From UBA12068 sp964452415 (GTDB taxonomy: Bacteria > Patescibacteriota > Minisyncoccia > Moranbacterales > GWC2-37-73): DNA of 31,540 bases. The DNA is taken from assembly GCA_964452415.1 (NCBI GenBank), contig CAYVME010000009.1, positions 1 through 31,540 of the forward strand, given 5' to 3'. Position 1 is the stretch's first letter. Each line of letters opens with the position of its first letter. This document shows, piece by piece, positions 15,121 to 23,070 of the stretch. The notes under the pieces were generated by a model. That model searched no databases, was not told the DNA's origin, and saw only the letters and a program-made list of their open reading frames with translations. Made by a program: the position numbers and the translations under genes.

Positions 15121-15822
15121 TCACTTTTTATTAGCAAATTTAAAAGAGTTCATGATCTCACCAAAAACAAATTCCCCTTCGGCAAATTTTTCAGGATTGT
15201 ACACGAAACGGATTTCAAAAGTTTTTCCGCCATGCAAAACATGAGCATCAAGAATTTTTCCATTTTTCACTTTTGGATCTGTAATTTTGTGATAATCCAC
15301 ATTTTCATTGCCAATTGTAATATTGCTTTTTTCAATCAACATTTTTCCATGATTCACAGCTGAAAGTTCATCACTCAAAACCTGAATTGCAAGTTGAGCA
15401 CCATTATCATAGAAAATATCACTGACAATATTCCGCTCGGAAAAATTTCCATTCGAAACCACCAATTTTGAAAGTTGTTTTCCAACTTGATCTTGATCAA
15501 GAGTTACAATCCAATTTTCAGGAATATCAATTGAATACAGTTTCTTCTTGTCCTGGATGGTTTTTGTATCACCAACCAAATCAAGCGCATTTTGATTTCT
15601 CTCTTCTTGTCTTTTCTGAACACCTTTCATTTTATCCCAAATACCAGTGATATAGAAAATTGTTCCATTTTCTTTATTGTCCTCATATGCCTGCATTGAA
15701 ATCTCTTTGATTTTGTCTTGATAAAAATAATAAGTCACGAGCAAAATAAGCAAGATGATCATCGTCGACATCCTCATGAAACCCCGAAGAAAAAACATGC
15801 TTTTGTATATTTTCTCCTTCAT
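15121..15822 (-). CDS. membrane-anchored protein of unknown function
   Basis: 233 residues. A membrane anchor lies at about 20-34 (MIILLILLVTYYFY) after a short basic N-terminus. A charged linker with QKRQEERNQ follows. The rest is a soluble domain starting SIDIPENWIV and running through ERNIVSD to FEIRFVYNPEKF. The PENW-type start and the spacing of beta-strands resemble PsbP-like domains common in envelope proteins of these bacteria; I hold this weakly. The domain is probably outside the membrane. It lies 14 nt after the HD gene, so it probably belongs to the same transcript. Confidence 0.65.
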   Translation of the reverse strand: MKEKIYKSMFFLRGFMRMSTMIILLILLVTYYFYQDKIKEISMQAYEDNKENGTIFYITGIWDKMKGVQKRQEERNQNALDLVGDTKTIQDKKKLYSIDIPENWIVTLDQDQVGKQLSKLVVSNGNFSERNIVSDIFYDNGAQLAIQVLSDELSAVNHGKMLIEKSNITIGNENVDYHKITDPKVKNGKILDAHVLHGGKTFEIRFVYNPEKFAEGEFVFGEIMNSFKFANKK

Positions 15823-15836
15823 ACTCTTTTTGTTTT

Positions 15837-16502
15837 TTAAATCTTACCTTCAACTTCTTTCCAAAATCTTTCGAAAAAAATCTTCATGAATTCATGACGC
15901 TCTTTTGCAATCCTCTTACCCGCTTTTGTTAACACTCTATCTTTTATGTGCTTTAAATTTAATTCATACTCAAGTATTGCCGAATCCTCACTTGTAAAAG
16001 AATAATTCACACCACTTTTTGCCAATTTTTTCTCATTACCAGTATACAAACAATTAGATCCAGCACTCCCTGCAAATAGAAAATCTCGAGCAACGCCAAT
16101 TGCACCAGAAGAATCAAGTTTATCAGCATCGAAAAGTATTTTTGCCTCCAATGATTCAGGGCTCTGCTGGGTGCGATTGCGATGAGCTAAAATGCAATGC
16201 TTAATTTCATTTATTATATCTTTTTCAAATTTATATCTTTCCAAAATCTCCTCAGCCAATTCTGCACCTTTCTCAGCATGACAAAACAAACCCTTAGATT
16301 TCATCTCTTCTTTGCGTCCAATGTCATGAAGAAGAACTGCCACTTCCAAAAGCTTAAGATCGGCTTTCTCCTCTCTTCCAATATGCAGAGCCATTTTTCT
16401 CACCCTTTCAATATGCGACCAATCATGACAACCACTTGCACCATTAAAATACCCTTTTGCCTCTTTTTCTATCTTATCAATCAATTCCTTTGTAATTTTC
16501 AT
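15837..16502 (-). CDS. HD-domain phosphohydrolase
   Basis: 221 residues from the ATG at 16502 (a longer frame from TTG 16523 would overlap mazG). The HD metal-binding set is visible: HDWSHIERV, LLHDIG, CHAEKGAELA, HCILAHRNR and ILFDADKLD. This is the general HD fold of the YpgQ/YedJ sort, which hydrolyses phosphate esters or nucleotides. It lies 11 nt downstream of a MazG-like pyrophosphohydrolase and in the same run as a Nudix protein, so nucleotide clean-up is the likeliest job. The exact substrate is unknown. Confidence 0.85.
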   Translation of the reverse strand: MKITKELIDKIEKEAKGYFNGASGCHDWSHIERVRKMALHIGREEKADLKLLEVAVLLHDIGRKEEMKSKGLFCHAEKGAELAEEILERYKFEKDIINEIKHCILAHRNRTQQSPESLEAKILFDADKLDSSGAIGVARDFLFAGSAGSNCLYTGNEKKLAKSGVNYSFTSEDSAILEYELNLKHIKDRVLTKAGKRIAKERHEFMKIFFERFWKEVEGKI

Positions 16503-16513
16503 ATATTTACAAA

Positions 16514-16843
16514 TTATTTCCAAACTCTTAGTTTGTTTTTTTCTTCTTTTTTTCGAAATGCATCCTCCATATCTATTTCGAAAAAATTACAAATCCTTAA
16601 CAGATAAATAAACACATCTGCAGCCTCGTCCGCAACATCAAAAACCTCAGAACTCTTATCTACTTTCATATTTTTAGCTTTTCTCGAAGCTTTCGCAAGT
16701 TCCCCACATTCCTCCAAAAAAAGCATGAAAATCTCTGAAACACTCGCTCCTTCGAAACCTCTTTCCTCAACCATAAGCTGAACATATTTCTGAAAATCTT
16801 CAAGTGTCGGATTTTCTTTCAATTTAAGCTTGGATTTTTTCAT
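16514..16843 (-). CDS. MazG-like nucleotide pyrophosphohydrolase
   Basis: 109 residues, a small all-helical MazG/RS21-C6-type protein. The metal-binding pattern is EECGELAKASRK at about 46-57, then VADEAADVFIYLLRIC further on. Such enzymes hydrolyse non-canonical or excess NTPs to NMPs. The frame is one base away from the upstream hypothetical gene and 11 nt from the HD gene, so these three are almost certainly one operon. Confidence 0.85.
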   Translation of the reverse strand: MKKSKLKLKENPTLEDFQKYVQLMVEERGFEGASVSEIFMLFLEECGELAKASRKAKNMKVDKSSEVFDVADEAADVFIYLLRICNFFEIDMEDAFRKKEEKNKLRVWK

Positions 16844-16844
16844 A

Positions 16845-17198
16845 TTATTTTTTCACCATTGAGCATTTTTCAAATGGTAAATCTTTATCGATTTCAAAAA
16901 TTTCATTAATCTTATACTTACCTTTTGTGCAAACCTCGCCATTTTCAATAAAATGAGTCACTTCTAAAATATTTACAGATGCTCGCGCCTTGGAAAAACT
17001 TCCACCACTTGTTGTCGTTTCAATAAGTGAAATTTCACCCAATAAATAATATATGCGTTGTTCTTTCTTGAAAAATTCATAAACTTTCCCAACTTCAAGA
17101 TTTTCCGGCACACATTCTTCAATTTTTCTGCGACCAGCCTTAAATTCAGAAATGTCCCTGAGTGCCAAGTCCGGATTAAATTCAACTGCAATTCCCAT
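16845..17198 (-). CDS. conserved-looking hypothetical protein
   Basis: 117 residues starting MGIAVEFNPDLALR. The fold appears beta-rich, with a Lys/Glu-rich C-terminus and no signal or membrane segment. RRKIEECVPENLEVGKVYEF and the later THFIENGEVCTKGKYKI give the impression of a small beta-barrel protein. I think I have seen similar proteins in related bacteria, but no function is known to me. It leads the operon with mazG (1-nt gap) and sits behind a palindromic operator-like site. Confidence 0.6.
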   Translation of the reverse strand: MGIAVEFNPDLALRDISEFKAGRRKIEECVPENLEVGKVYEFFKKEQRIYYLLGEISLIETTTSGGSFSKARASVNILEVTHFIENGEVCTKGKYKINEIFEIDKDLPFEKCSMVKK

Positions 17199-17210
17199 GA
17201 GGATGTATGA

Positions 17211-17250
17211 AGTATTTTGTATAATTTATCTCGTATAAATACAAAATACT
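17211..17250 (-). promoter_or_regulatory. perfect 12-bp inverted repeat, likely operator
   Basis: AGTATTTTGTAT and ATACAAAATACT are exact inverted copies 16 nt apart, 12 nt upstream of the start at 17198. On the minus strand, -35-like TTGTAT and -10-like TATACA lie inside the arms. A dimeric repressor site controlling the hypothetical-mazG-HD operon is likely. There is no T-run, so it is not a typical terminator. Confidence 0.5.
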
Positions 17251-17287
17251 CTCAATAAATTATTTTCTTAATTTCTTTATGAACTCT

Positions 17288-17845
17288 TTAAACTTTAAAT
17301 AATTCTGGGTACAGAAGAAAGGTTCTTGTAATAGCTGCGACAGAATCAGCAACCCAAATCTCACCATTCTTTATCATTTCCAATGCTTCCTGTGGAGAAA
17401 CTTTTATTATCTCTATTTCTTCGGTTTCATCTAAATCCTGCCTGGAATTAAATTCGAGATTTTTAGCTAAATAACAATATGTGACATGCGTTGTCTTTGT
17501 TGGATTGTTGGCATTTTTACCAATAGAAATAAGATTTTCAATGGTTGTTTTGATTCCAACCTCTTCCTCTAGTTCTGCGAGAGCCGATTCTTCCAAAGTT
17601 TTCCCTTTCTGCTGAAAACCAGCTGGTAATTCTATCAATATCTCACCTATTGCATGTTTATATTGCTTGACTAAAACAATTTCATTTTTTGAAGTTATAG
17701 GCAAAACCATAACAACATTACCCATTGGCGATATAAAATAGTCATCAACAATTTTCCCATTTGGCAATTCAACTGTTTGTTGCAAAACTGGAAACCATTT
17801 ACTTGGAGAAACATCTGTTTCTTTGATTATTTTCCACTTTTCCAT
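17288..17845 (-). CDS. Nudix hydrolase, ADP-ribose pyrophosphatase type
   Basis: 185 residues. A beta-rich N-terminal domain is followed by the Nudix box, which starts ELPAGFQQKG and ends AELEEEVGI. The length and the ELPAGF lead-in match ADP-ribose/NDP-sugar pyrophosphatases. Two usual residues differ: the Glu after the first Gly cluster is Lys, and the Arg of the REL motif is Ala, while the metal-binding Glu cluster is kept. VLPITSKNEIVLVKQYKHAIGE upstream is typical of this class. It lies 18 nt after lysS. Confidence 0.88.
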   Translation of the reverse strand: MEKWKIIKETDVSPSKWFPVLQQTVELPNGKIVDDYFISPMGNVVMVLPITSKNEIVLVKQYKHAIGEILIELPAGFQQKGKTLEESALAELEEEVGIKTTIENLISIGKNANNPTKTTHVTYCYLAKNLEFNSRQDLDETEEIEIIKVSPQEALEMIKNGEIWVADSVAAITRTFLLYPELFKV

Positions 17846-17863
17846 TTTTTTAGATCTAAAAAG

Positions 17864-19315
17864 TTACTCTTTAGCTTTTACTGAAGGAAAAATCACGCAT
17901 TCACGGACTGACTTGTTCACAAGGAAGGCAAAGAATCGTTCGCCCATTCCGAATCCAAAAGCTGGTGGCATTCCGTATTCCAATGCTTCCACGAAATCTT
18001 CATCCATCATTTGGGCTTCAGAGTCTCCAGCTTCACGCATCTTCATTTGCTCGAGAAATCTATTTTTTTGATCAATAGGATCATTAAGTTCCGCAAACCC
18101 ATTTCCAAGTTCTGATTTTCCTGCAATTGGTTGCATGCGCAAAGTTCTTTTCGGATTGGTTGGATCAGCTTTTGCAAGCGGAGAAACATCAATCGGATGT
18201 CCCACCAAAAAGCATGGTTGAATCATTTTCTGACGGATGGTTTTTTTGTAAATTGTGTCAATCATCCTACCTTTGCCATACTCAACTTCATATTTTATTC
18301 CAAGTTCATCTGCCTTAAGCTTGAGCTCTTCGACTGAAACCTCGCCAGACAAATCAATGCCGGTAACCTTTTTGAATTCAGTGAAATAATCCACGCGAGG
18401 AAAATCAATGTTCCAATTTATTTTTTCTCCTTCAAATTCTGTCTCAAATCCACCTGTCACCTCAAAGACAATTTTTTTATACAAGTTTTCAACAAACTCC
18501 ATTCCCTTTTCAAGGTCACTATAGGCGCAATAAAATTCAGTGTTATCAAATTCTTGCAAATGTTCTCTATCCATTCCTTCATTGCGAAAACATCTTCCAA
18601 TTTCAAAAACTCTTTCATAACCCCCAACCAAGAGTCTTTTCAGTGGAAGTTCAAGTGAGATTCGCATGTAGAAATCTTGATCAAGCGCATTGTGATGAGT
18701 GATGAATGGCTCAGCATCAGCTCCTCCTGGAGTGTGCTCAAACACTGGGTTTTGCACTTCCAAGAAACCATCATTGGCCAAGAAAGTTCGCACCGTTTGC
18801 CAAAAAATATTTTTCTTTCGGAAAAGTTCTCGCGTTTCAGGATTCGTCATCAGATCAAGATATCTTTTTCTTAGCAACTCTTCTTCGTCTTTGATTCCAA
18901 AATGTTCAGTTGGAATTGGACGAATGTTTTTTGAAATCATTTTCCAATCAATTACCTTCAAGGATTTTTCTTCGGTCTTCGTCAAAAACAGCTCTCCAGT
19001 GACTTGCACAAAATCTCCAAGTTCCACATTTTTCGTGAAAAGTTTGAAAAGCTCTTCGGCCATGTTTCCCTTGTTCAAGAAAAGTTGCATCTTGCCGGAT
19101 TCATCTTCAATATTGGCAAAAGCAGATCCCCCCATTGGACGCATTGAACGCACACGACCAACCAAAGTGATTTTCTTGTCTCCAAGCTCGGCAAATTTCT
19201 CCAAAGCCTCAGCATTCTTGAAATCCCTTTCGGATTTTTCAGGATATGGATCCATGCCAAATTCTTTGATTTTTTCAAGTTTTTCCAATTTTGTTTGCAA
19301 AATATCTTCTCGCAT
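17864..19315 (-). CDS. lysS: lysyl-tRNA synthetase, class II
   Basis: 483 residues. An N-terminal OB-fold binds the anticodon (VGRVRSMRPMGGSAFANIED). The class II catalytic core has GGADAEPFITHHNALD, RISLELPLKRLLVGG and motif 2 FRNEGMD at about 240. Motif 3 is GFGMGERFF with its Arg. The usual HNPEFT after motif 2 reads HLQEFDNTEF, a variant form. The product charges tRNA-Lys in the cytoplasm. It is the first gene of a long minus-strand run. Confidence 0.93.
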   Translation of the reverse strand: MREDILQTKLEKLEKIKEFGMDPYPEKSERDFKNAEALEKFAELGDKKITLVGRVRSMRPMGGSAFANIEDESGKMQLFLNKGNMAEELFKLFTKNVELGDFVQVTGELFLTKTEEKSLKVIDWKMISKNIRPIPTEHFGIKDEEELLRKRYLDLMTNPETRELFRKKNIFWQTVRTFLANDGFLEVQNPVFEHTPGGADAEPFITHHNALDQDFYMRISLELPLKRLLVGGYERVFEIGRCFRNEGMDREHLQEFDNTEFYCAYSDLEKGMEFVENLYKKIVFEVTGGFETEFEGEKINWNIDFPRVDYFTEFKKVTGIDLSGEVSVEELKLKADELGIKYEVEYGKGRMIDTIYKKTIRQKMIQPCFLVGHPIDVSPLAKADPTNPKRTLRMQPIAGKSELGNGFAELNDPIDQKNRFLEQMKMREAGDSEAQMMDEDFVEALEYGMPPAFGFGMGERFFAFLVNKSVRECVIFPSVKAKE

Positions 19316-19323
19316 AATAAATA

Positions 19324-19361
19324 GCTTACAGCTTTCAGCTTCTAGCTTACGGCTTCTAGAC
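19324..19361. repeat. short AGCTT-type intergenic repeat
   Basis: A run of units such as GCTTACAGCTTTCAGCTTC and CTAGCTTACGGC. Similar runs lie at 29218-29245 and 30643-30676, each next to a gene end or start, and a looser one near 5862-5892. Confidence 0.6.
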
Positions 19362-19390
19362 TCATAAAAATTTAAATATGTATAAATAAT

Positions 19391-19409
19391 AGCCCATCAA
19401 CGGGCTTTT
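19391..19409 (+). terminator. weak short hairpin with T-tail
   Basis: AGCCC/GGGCT with a 6-nt loop is followed by only three to four T. No plus-strand gene precedes it, so it may simply be an additional hairpin. Confidence 0.35.
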
Positions 19410-19413
19410 GGCA

Positions 19414-19450
19414 ACAAAAAACCCGCAAAGTTATTGTACATATGCGGGCT
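19414..19450 (-). terminator. terminator of the Cys-rich protein gene
   Basis: On the minus strand CCCGCA/TGCGGG encloses a 15-nt loop and is followed by TTTTTTG. It lies 20 nt past the stop at 19471. Confidence 0.7.
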
Positions 19451-19470
19451 CTGTTATTGCATCAAATCCT

Positions 19471-20193
19471 CTAATTTACCAACTGACATTCTGGATAAGC
19501 ATTGCAACCATCAGAATCTTTTTCATCTGAAACATCTATATATCCACCTCTACATTCTGGAACCTCAGGACACGGGAAGCAAGTTGGGGCTTTTTCACAG
19601 CCATTTGAATCCTTTTTGTTGGGGACAGCCCGATATCCACTTCTGCATCCAGAAAAATTTATCTCTGGACATTTCTTACAAGTCGGAGAATCCTTGCATC
19701 CCTTCATGGGCTCCTCACTTGGAACTTCAAAATATCCACTTCTGCATCCAGAAAAATTTATCTCTGAACATTTTTGACATTCTGGATAAGCATTGCAACC
19801 ATCAGAATCTTTTTCATCTGAAACATCTATATATCCACCTCTACATTCTGGAACCTCAGGACACGGGAAGCAAGTTGGGGCTTTTTCACAGCCATTTGAA
19901 TCCTTTTTGTTGGGGACAGCCCGATATCCACTTCTGCATCCAGAAAAATTTACCGCGGGGCACTCCAATTTTTCCTGCGCACCTTCTTGATTAATACTTG
20001 AAATCACCGTCTGATCCTGGATCAGCTCAGACTGCGTTTGCTGAGATGATGTTTCAGATAATTGAGTTGTCACTGCCTGCTGTGATAAATCTTGAACCTT
20101 TTTTTCTTGCAACCAAAAACTTGCACCGACCGCAATCACAATAAGGATAATCACCCCAATTGCAATCTCGCTAGTAATTTTTTTGTTTATCAT
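19471..20193 (-). CDS. anchored cysteine-rich repeat protein
   Basis: 240 residues. A single N-terminal membrane segment (about 10-28, IAIGVIILIVIAVGASFWL) is followed by a Gln/Ser/Thr-rich linker to about 70. A chain of Cys-rich modules comes next, reading CRSGYRAVPNKKDSNGCEK or ECRGGYIDVSDEKDSDGC. The modules look like disulfide-bonded antistasin-type units and should be outside the cell. Two module pairs are coded by an exact 178-bp duplication, so the array has recently expanded. No family name can be fixed. It may be a surface or host-contact protein, and its disulfides would depend on extracytoplasmic oxidation. Confidence 0.75.
   Translation of the reverse strand: MINKKITSEIAIGVIILIVIAVGASFWLQEKKVQDLSQQAVTTQLSETSSQQTQSELIQDQTVISSINQEGAQEKLECPAVNFSGCRSGYRAVPNKKDSNGCEKAPTCFPCPEVPECRGGYIDVSDEKDSDGCNAYPECQKCSEINFSGCRSGYFEVPSEEPMKGCKDSPTCKKCPEINFSGCRSGYRAVPNKKDSNGCEKAPTCFPCPEVPECRGGYIDVSDEKDSDGCNAYPECQLVN
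19484..19661. repeat. 178-bp exact repeat, copy 1
   Basis: Identical base for base to 19775-19952, offset by 291 bp (97 codons), so the reading frame is kept. It codes for the last modules of the Cys-rich protein. Confidence 0.95.
19775..19952. repeat. 178-bp exact repeat, copy 2
   Basis: The partner of 19484-19661. The shorter related stretch at about 19730-19765 between them shares CCACTTCTGCATCCAG and is an older copy. Confidence 0.95.
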
Positions 20194-20258
20194 ATTTTAA
20201 TAATATAAATTACACAACCATTATAGCACATTTTATCAAAAGGCTTTTGGCAATTTTT

Positions 20259-20828
20259 CTAGGATATTTTCACTACACCCTCGCGAAGGACCTTGAGCGA
20301 ACCGTCCTTATTCATTTCAACAAGGGTTGATGGCTTTGATTTCAATTTTCCACCATCCACATAGAAATCAACTTCGTCTGTAAAATAGGCGCGAGCCTCT
20401 TTGAAGTTTGTGGCTGGCTCGTCACCTGCCCTGTTGGCACTTGGCGCAACAAGCGGGCCAATTTTTTTCAATATTTTCAAAAGATTTTCATCATCTGGAA
20501 ATCGAAAAGCTACGGTGTTTTTGCCTCGATGCAAATGCTTGAATTTTTCACTCCTACAATCCAAAACCACACTCACTTTCCCAGGCCAAAATTCATTCAG
20601 CTTTTCTTTTTGATTTTTTTTCAAAATGATGCCGAATTTTTTCAAATCATCCAATGATGAAATCAGAACAATCATGGGCTTTTTGAGATCTCGTCTTCGC
20701 ACGCGATAAATTCGCTCGACAGTTTCCTTGTCCAAAGCACTTCCCACAATTCCATACAAAGTGTCGGTCGGCAAAACGCCGATGCCACCACACTTCAAAA
20801 TTTCAATCATTTTTTGATAACCTAGCAT
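20259..20828 (-). CDS. Sua5/YrdC threonylcarbamoyl-AMP synthase
   Basis: 189 residues from the ATG at 20828; the open frame extends further upstream but would overlap the DUF5652 gene. VLPTDTLYGIVGSA is the YrdC substrate-binding start, followed by RRRDLKKPM (KxR-type patch), VAFRFPDD and SANRAGDEPATN (SxN motif). The enzyme makes the intermediate for t6A37 on ANN-reading tRNAs. The length fits a YrdC-only protein without the Sua5 C-terminal domain. It is 19 nt downstream of the DUF5652 gene. Confidence 0.9.
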   Translation of the reverse strand: MLGYQKMIEILKCGGIGVLPTDTLYGIVGSALDKETVERIYRVRRRDLKKPMIVLISSLDDLKKFGIILKKNQKEKLNEFWPGKVSVVLDCRSEKFKHLHRGKNTVAFRFPDDENLLKILKKIGPLVAPSANRAGDEPATNFKEARAYFTDEVDFYVDGGKLKSKPSTLVEMNKDGSLKVLREGVVKIS

Positions 20829-20847
20829 TTTTTTGAAATTAATTTGA

Positions 20848-21153
20848 TCAAACGACAATGTTGCGACTCTTGTGACTTGCTGAAAATTTGACTTGTCGGG
20901 GTTCGGCAAGTTTTTCATTTTCTTTTTCATTCTTTTGCTTTTTAATTTCCTCATTTTTTGACGATCCCAATTTACTGAAAACAAAGATATACAAGATATC
21001 CACAATTGCCAAAGTGTTCAAAATGAGCAAAACCAAAAACCAGCCAATGTGACCCCTTCTGGCTGCAATCCAAAGAGCCACACCCTTCCAAGGAAGAGAC
21101 CAAAGCAAAATCAACATTATAATCCAAGGATGTTCGAAGAATATTTTTTCCAT
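20848..21153 (-). CDS. small DUF5652-type membrane protein
   Basis: 101 residues from the ATG at 21153 (the open frame extends to TTG 21159). Two hydrophobic helices are read: PWIIMLILLWSLPWKGVALW, and a second after GHIGW containing FLVLLILNTLAIVDILYIFV. The Trp-Lys-Gly-Val-Ala-Leu-Trp block is the DUF5652 mark. The tail is highly charged (Lys/Glu) and cytoplasmic by the positive-inside rule. Function is unknown; it lies upstream of sua5 in the same direction. Confidence 0.7.
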   Translation of the reverse strand: MEKIFFEHPWIIMLILLWSLPWKGVALWIAARRGHIGWFLVLLILNTLAIVDILYIFVFSKLGSSKNEEIKKQKNEKENEKLAEPRQVKFSASHKSRNIVV

Positions 21154-21248
21154 AATCAAAGTTTAATATTTACAATTCACTTGCCATACAAATATACCAC
21201 AAGTTTGAATCAAGAAACATACACTCCGACATTATGCACAATCTTACA

Positions 21249-21359
21249 TTTTGCTTGCCGATTTTCTTTTGAGACAATAGTGAGCGACAGCGAGCTCTTA
21301 GCGAAGCAGTCATAGTTCCTGACTGCAAGCGTGCCGAAAAAGGAAATCGGCAAGCAAAA
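21249..21359. repeat. 111-bp palindromic element (copy C)
   Basis: Arms of 22-23 nt (TTTTGCTTGCCGATTT... and its inverse at 21337-21359) differ at one or two positions. The inner part has AGTCATAGTTCCTGACT and AGCGTGCCGA, shared with the copy at 29267-29365. It lies between the divergent DUF5652 and 21499 genes. Confidence 0.8.
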
Positions 21360-21391
21360 ACATTTGCATACAAAAAACACCAAAAAACATA

Positions 21392-21420
21392 TTGCAGCTT
21401 TTTTATTTATACTGTATAAT
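21392..21420 (+). promoter_or_regulatory. promoter before the 21499 gene
   Basis: TTGCAG (21392-21397), 17-nt spacer, TATAAT (21415-21420). This would start transcription about 70 nt upstream of the preferred ATG, leaving a short leader. Confidence 0.7.
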
Positions 21421-21498
21421 TTAAGCGTAAAACAAAAACAAAAATACGGGTGGTGCTCCAGACAAAAAAGTCTTGGGTTCTTCTTGTCAAAAACAAAA

Positions 21499-22287
21499 AT
21501 GACATACAATCAACACACCAGCGACGAGATGAGCGAAAATGAAAAAGCTCATAAAATAGAAATGCTTCGGCAGATGATGCTTCAAGCAGAAAAAACAATG
21601 CAAAGCGCCAAGGCGATGCTTTTGCAGTTGGAAGGCAAGAAAAAAACCGGACGAAAAAGAAAGATCGAGGATGACGGCGAAGGAAATGTGGTCGAAGGAA
21701 CATTCGACGGACAAATCATGATTGGAATCGACGGCAAGCAATATCCAGTGCCTGCAAATTACGCTTCAAAATCAAAACTTATTGAGGGAGACATGCTCAA
21801 ACTCACCATCACTCCTGATGGATCTTTTCTATACAAGCAAATTGGGCCAGCCAATCGAAGAAGCGTGATTGGGATTGTTTCTCAAGATGAAAAAGGAAAT
21901 TATCTCATTTTGTCCGAAGGCAAACCATACAAAGTTTTGTTGGCCTCTGTAACATATTTCAAAGCCGAACCAGGCGATGAAGTTGTGATTGTGATTCCTC
22001 GAGATATCGATTCAACTTGGGCTGCAATTGAAAATGTTTTGCAAAAAGGTGGTAACATTTCACACTTCTCAGCACCAGAGCCAGCACCCCTGGCTGGACA
22101 GGCAAGCACAAACAGAAACTTTCCAGCCGATGGTCAATTGAATTCCTGGAAGGATGCACTTACGCAAGAGGAACCTGCAAAAAAACACAAAGAAGAATCT
22201 GCTCCTCTAACAAAAGATGCTTTTGTTGATGAGTGGACTTCCGACATTGAAGAATTGGAAAGAGAAATAAAAGCTCAACAAATTTAA
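21499..22287 (+). CDS. conserved-looking protein of unknown function
   Basis: 262 residues from the ATG at 21499; a start at ATG 21529 is also possible, while the frame upstream to 21331 runs into a repeat and the promoter. An N-terminal helix (about 10-40) is followed by a basic KKKTGRKRK patch. A beta-rich middle includes VEGTFDGQIMIGIDGK, KLIEGDMLKLTITPDG and AEPGDEVVIVIPRD, probably an OB/TRAM-like or small barrel fold. The C-terminal tail is disordered and ends acidic. The basic patch plus barrel suggests nucleic-acid binding, which is inference. GtrA follows 10 nt later in the same direction. Confidence 0.65.
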   Translation: MTYNQHTSDEMSENEKAHKIEMLRQMMLQAEKTMQSAKAMLLQLEGKKKTGRKRKIEDDGEGNVVEGTFDGQIMIGIDGKQYPVPANYASKSKLIEGDMLKLTITPDGSFLYKQIGPANRRSVIGIVSQDEKGNYLILSEGKPYKVLLASVTYFKAEPGDEVVIVIPRDIDSTWAAIENVLQKGGNISHFSAPEPAPLAGQASTNRNFPADGQLNSWKDALTQEEPAKKHKEESAPLTKDAFVDEWTSDIEELEREIKAQQI

Positions 22288-22297
22288 AAAAATATTT

Positions 22298-22957
22298 ATG
22301 GAAAACACAACCGGAGTCAGAATCACACAAAGGGATTACAAATTTGCAATCTCAGCAGGCTTCTTGATTGGGCTTTTGCTTTTGCCAGTCCTTCAAACAG
22401 CCAAACCTGAACTTTTTGAAAAATTTGCAATCGCCATTGTGCCATTTTTCTTGCTCGCAACCCCAATCGGACTTCGAATCGCATTTCTTATTGGAAAGAA
22501 AATTGCAATCGCCTATCAAATTGCAAAATTTGGACTGATTGGTCTTCTCAACACATTGGTTGATCTTGGTGTTCTCGCACTAATCACCCTCATATTTTCA
22601 AAATACCTTCAAATAAGCTCAACAACCGCGCTCATCGGAGTGATCTCCTTTTACTCCTTATTCAAAGCAATCTCCTTTATCGTGGCAAACATCAGCAGTT
22701 ATTTCTGGAACAAATATTGGACATTCGACCAAGGAACAAAACGACAAACAAAATCAGAATTTGCTCAGTTTTTTGCAGTTAGCGTGATTGGATTCTTGAT
22801 CAATGTTTTCGTAGCCTCAGTTGTTTTCAAGATAATCTTGGGCTCACTGATTTCATTCACCCCGGGTCAACTTGGATTGCTTGGTGCTGCCGCTGGCTCA
22901 ATTGCCGGGCTTGCTTGGAACTTCATTGGATATAAACTTTGGGTATTTAAAAAATAG
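22298..22957 (+). CDS. GtrA-family membrane protein
   Basis: 219 residues with about six hydrophobic helices. Helices three to six form the GtrA domain (QIAKFGLIGLLNTLVDLGVL, SFIVANISSYFWNKYWTF and the final GSIAGLAWNFIGYKLWVF). The first about 80 residues add two helices (FAISAGFLIGLLLLP and VPFFLLATPIGLRIAFL) not found in typical GtrA of 120-140 residues. The family moves or flips lipid-linked sugars for cell-surface glycan. It follows the 21499 gene and ends at a terminator. Confidence 0.88.
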   Translation: MENTTGVRITQRDYKFAISAGFLIGLLLLPVLQTAKPELFEKFAIAIVPFFLLATPIGLRIAFLIGKKIAIAYQIAKFGLIGLLNTLVDLGVLALITLIFSKYLQISSTTALIGVISFYSLFKAISFIVANISSYFWNKYWTFDQGTKRQTKSEFAQFFAVSVIGFLINVFVASVVFKIILGSLISFTPGQLGLLGAAAGSIAGLAWNFIGYKLWVFKK

Positions 22958-22973
22958 TCCCTATTTTACATCA

Positions 22974-23001
22974 AATCCCTGTGGTAACGCAGGGTTTTTT
23001 G
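22974..23001 (+). terminator. intrinsic terminator after GtrA
   Basis: CCCTG/CAGGG with an 8-nt loop is followed by TTTTTTG. It closes the 21499-GtrA unit and separates it from the inverted-repeat element. Confidence 0.8.
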
Positions 23002-23033
23002 TTTGGGTTTAATGTGCTAAAATAGGTTAAGTT

Positions 23034-23070
23034 CCCACAAATATACAAATTTGCTACAAATCTACAAATA
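23034..23070 (+). repeat. left terminal inverted repeat
   Basis: 37 nt beginning CCCACAAAT and ending CTACAAATA, with a TTTG spacer in the middle. It matches the inverse of 23465-23501 except for one base (A for C at the tenth position). Confidence 0.9.

Noticed and set aside
19484..19952. CRISPR array
   Set aside because: The repeats are long, in frame in a gene and only two in number.
20829..21005. Longer N-terminus for the Sua5/YrdC gene
   Set aside because: It would overlap the DUF5652 frame, and the extra residues are not part of the YrdC fold.
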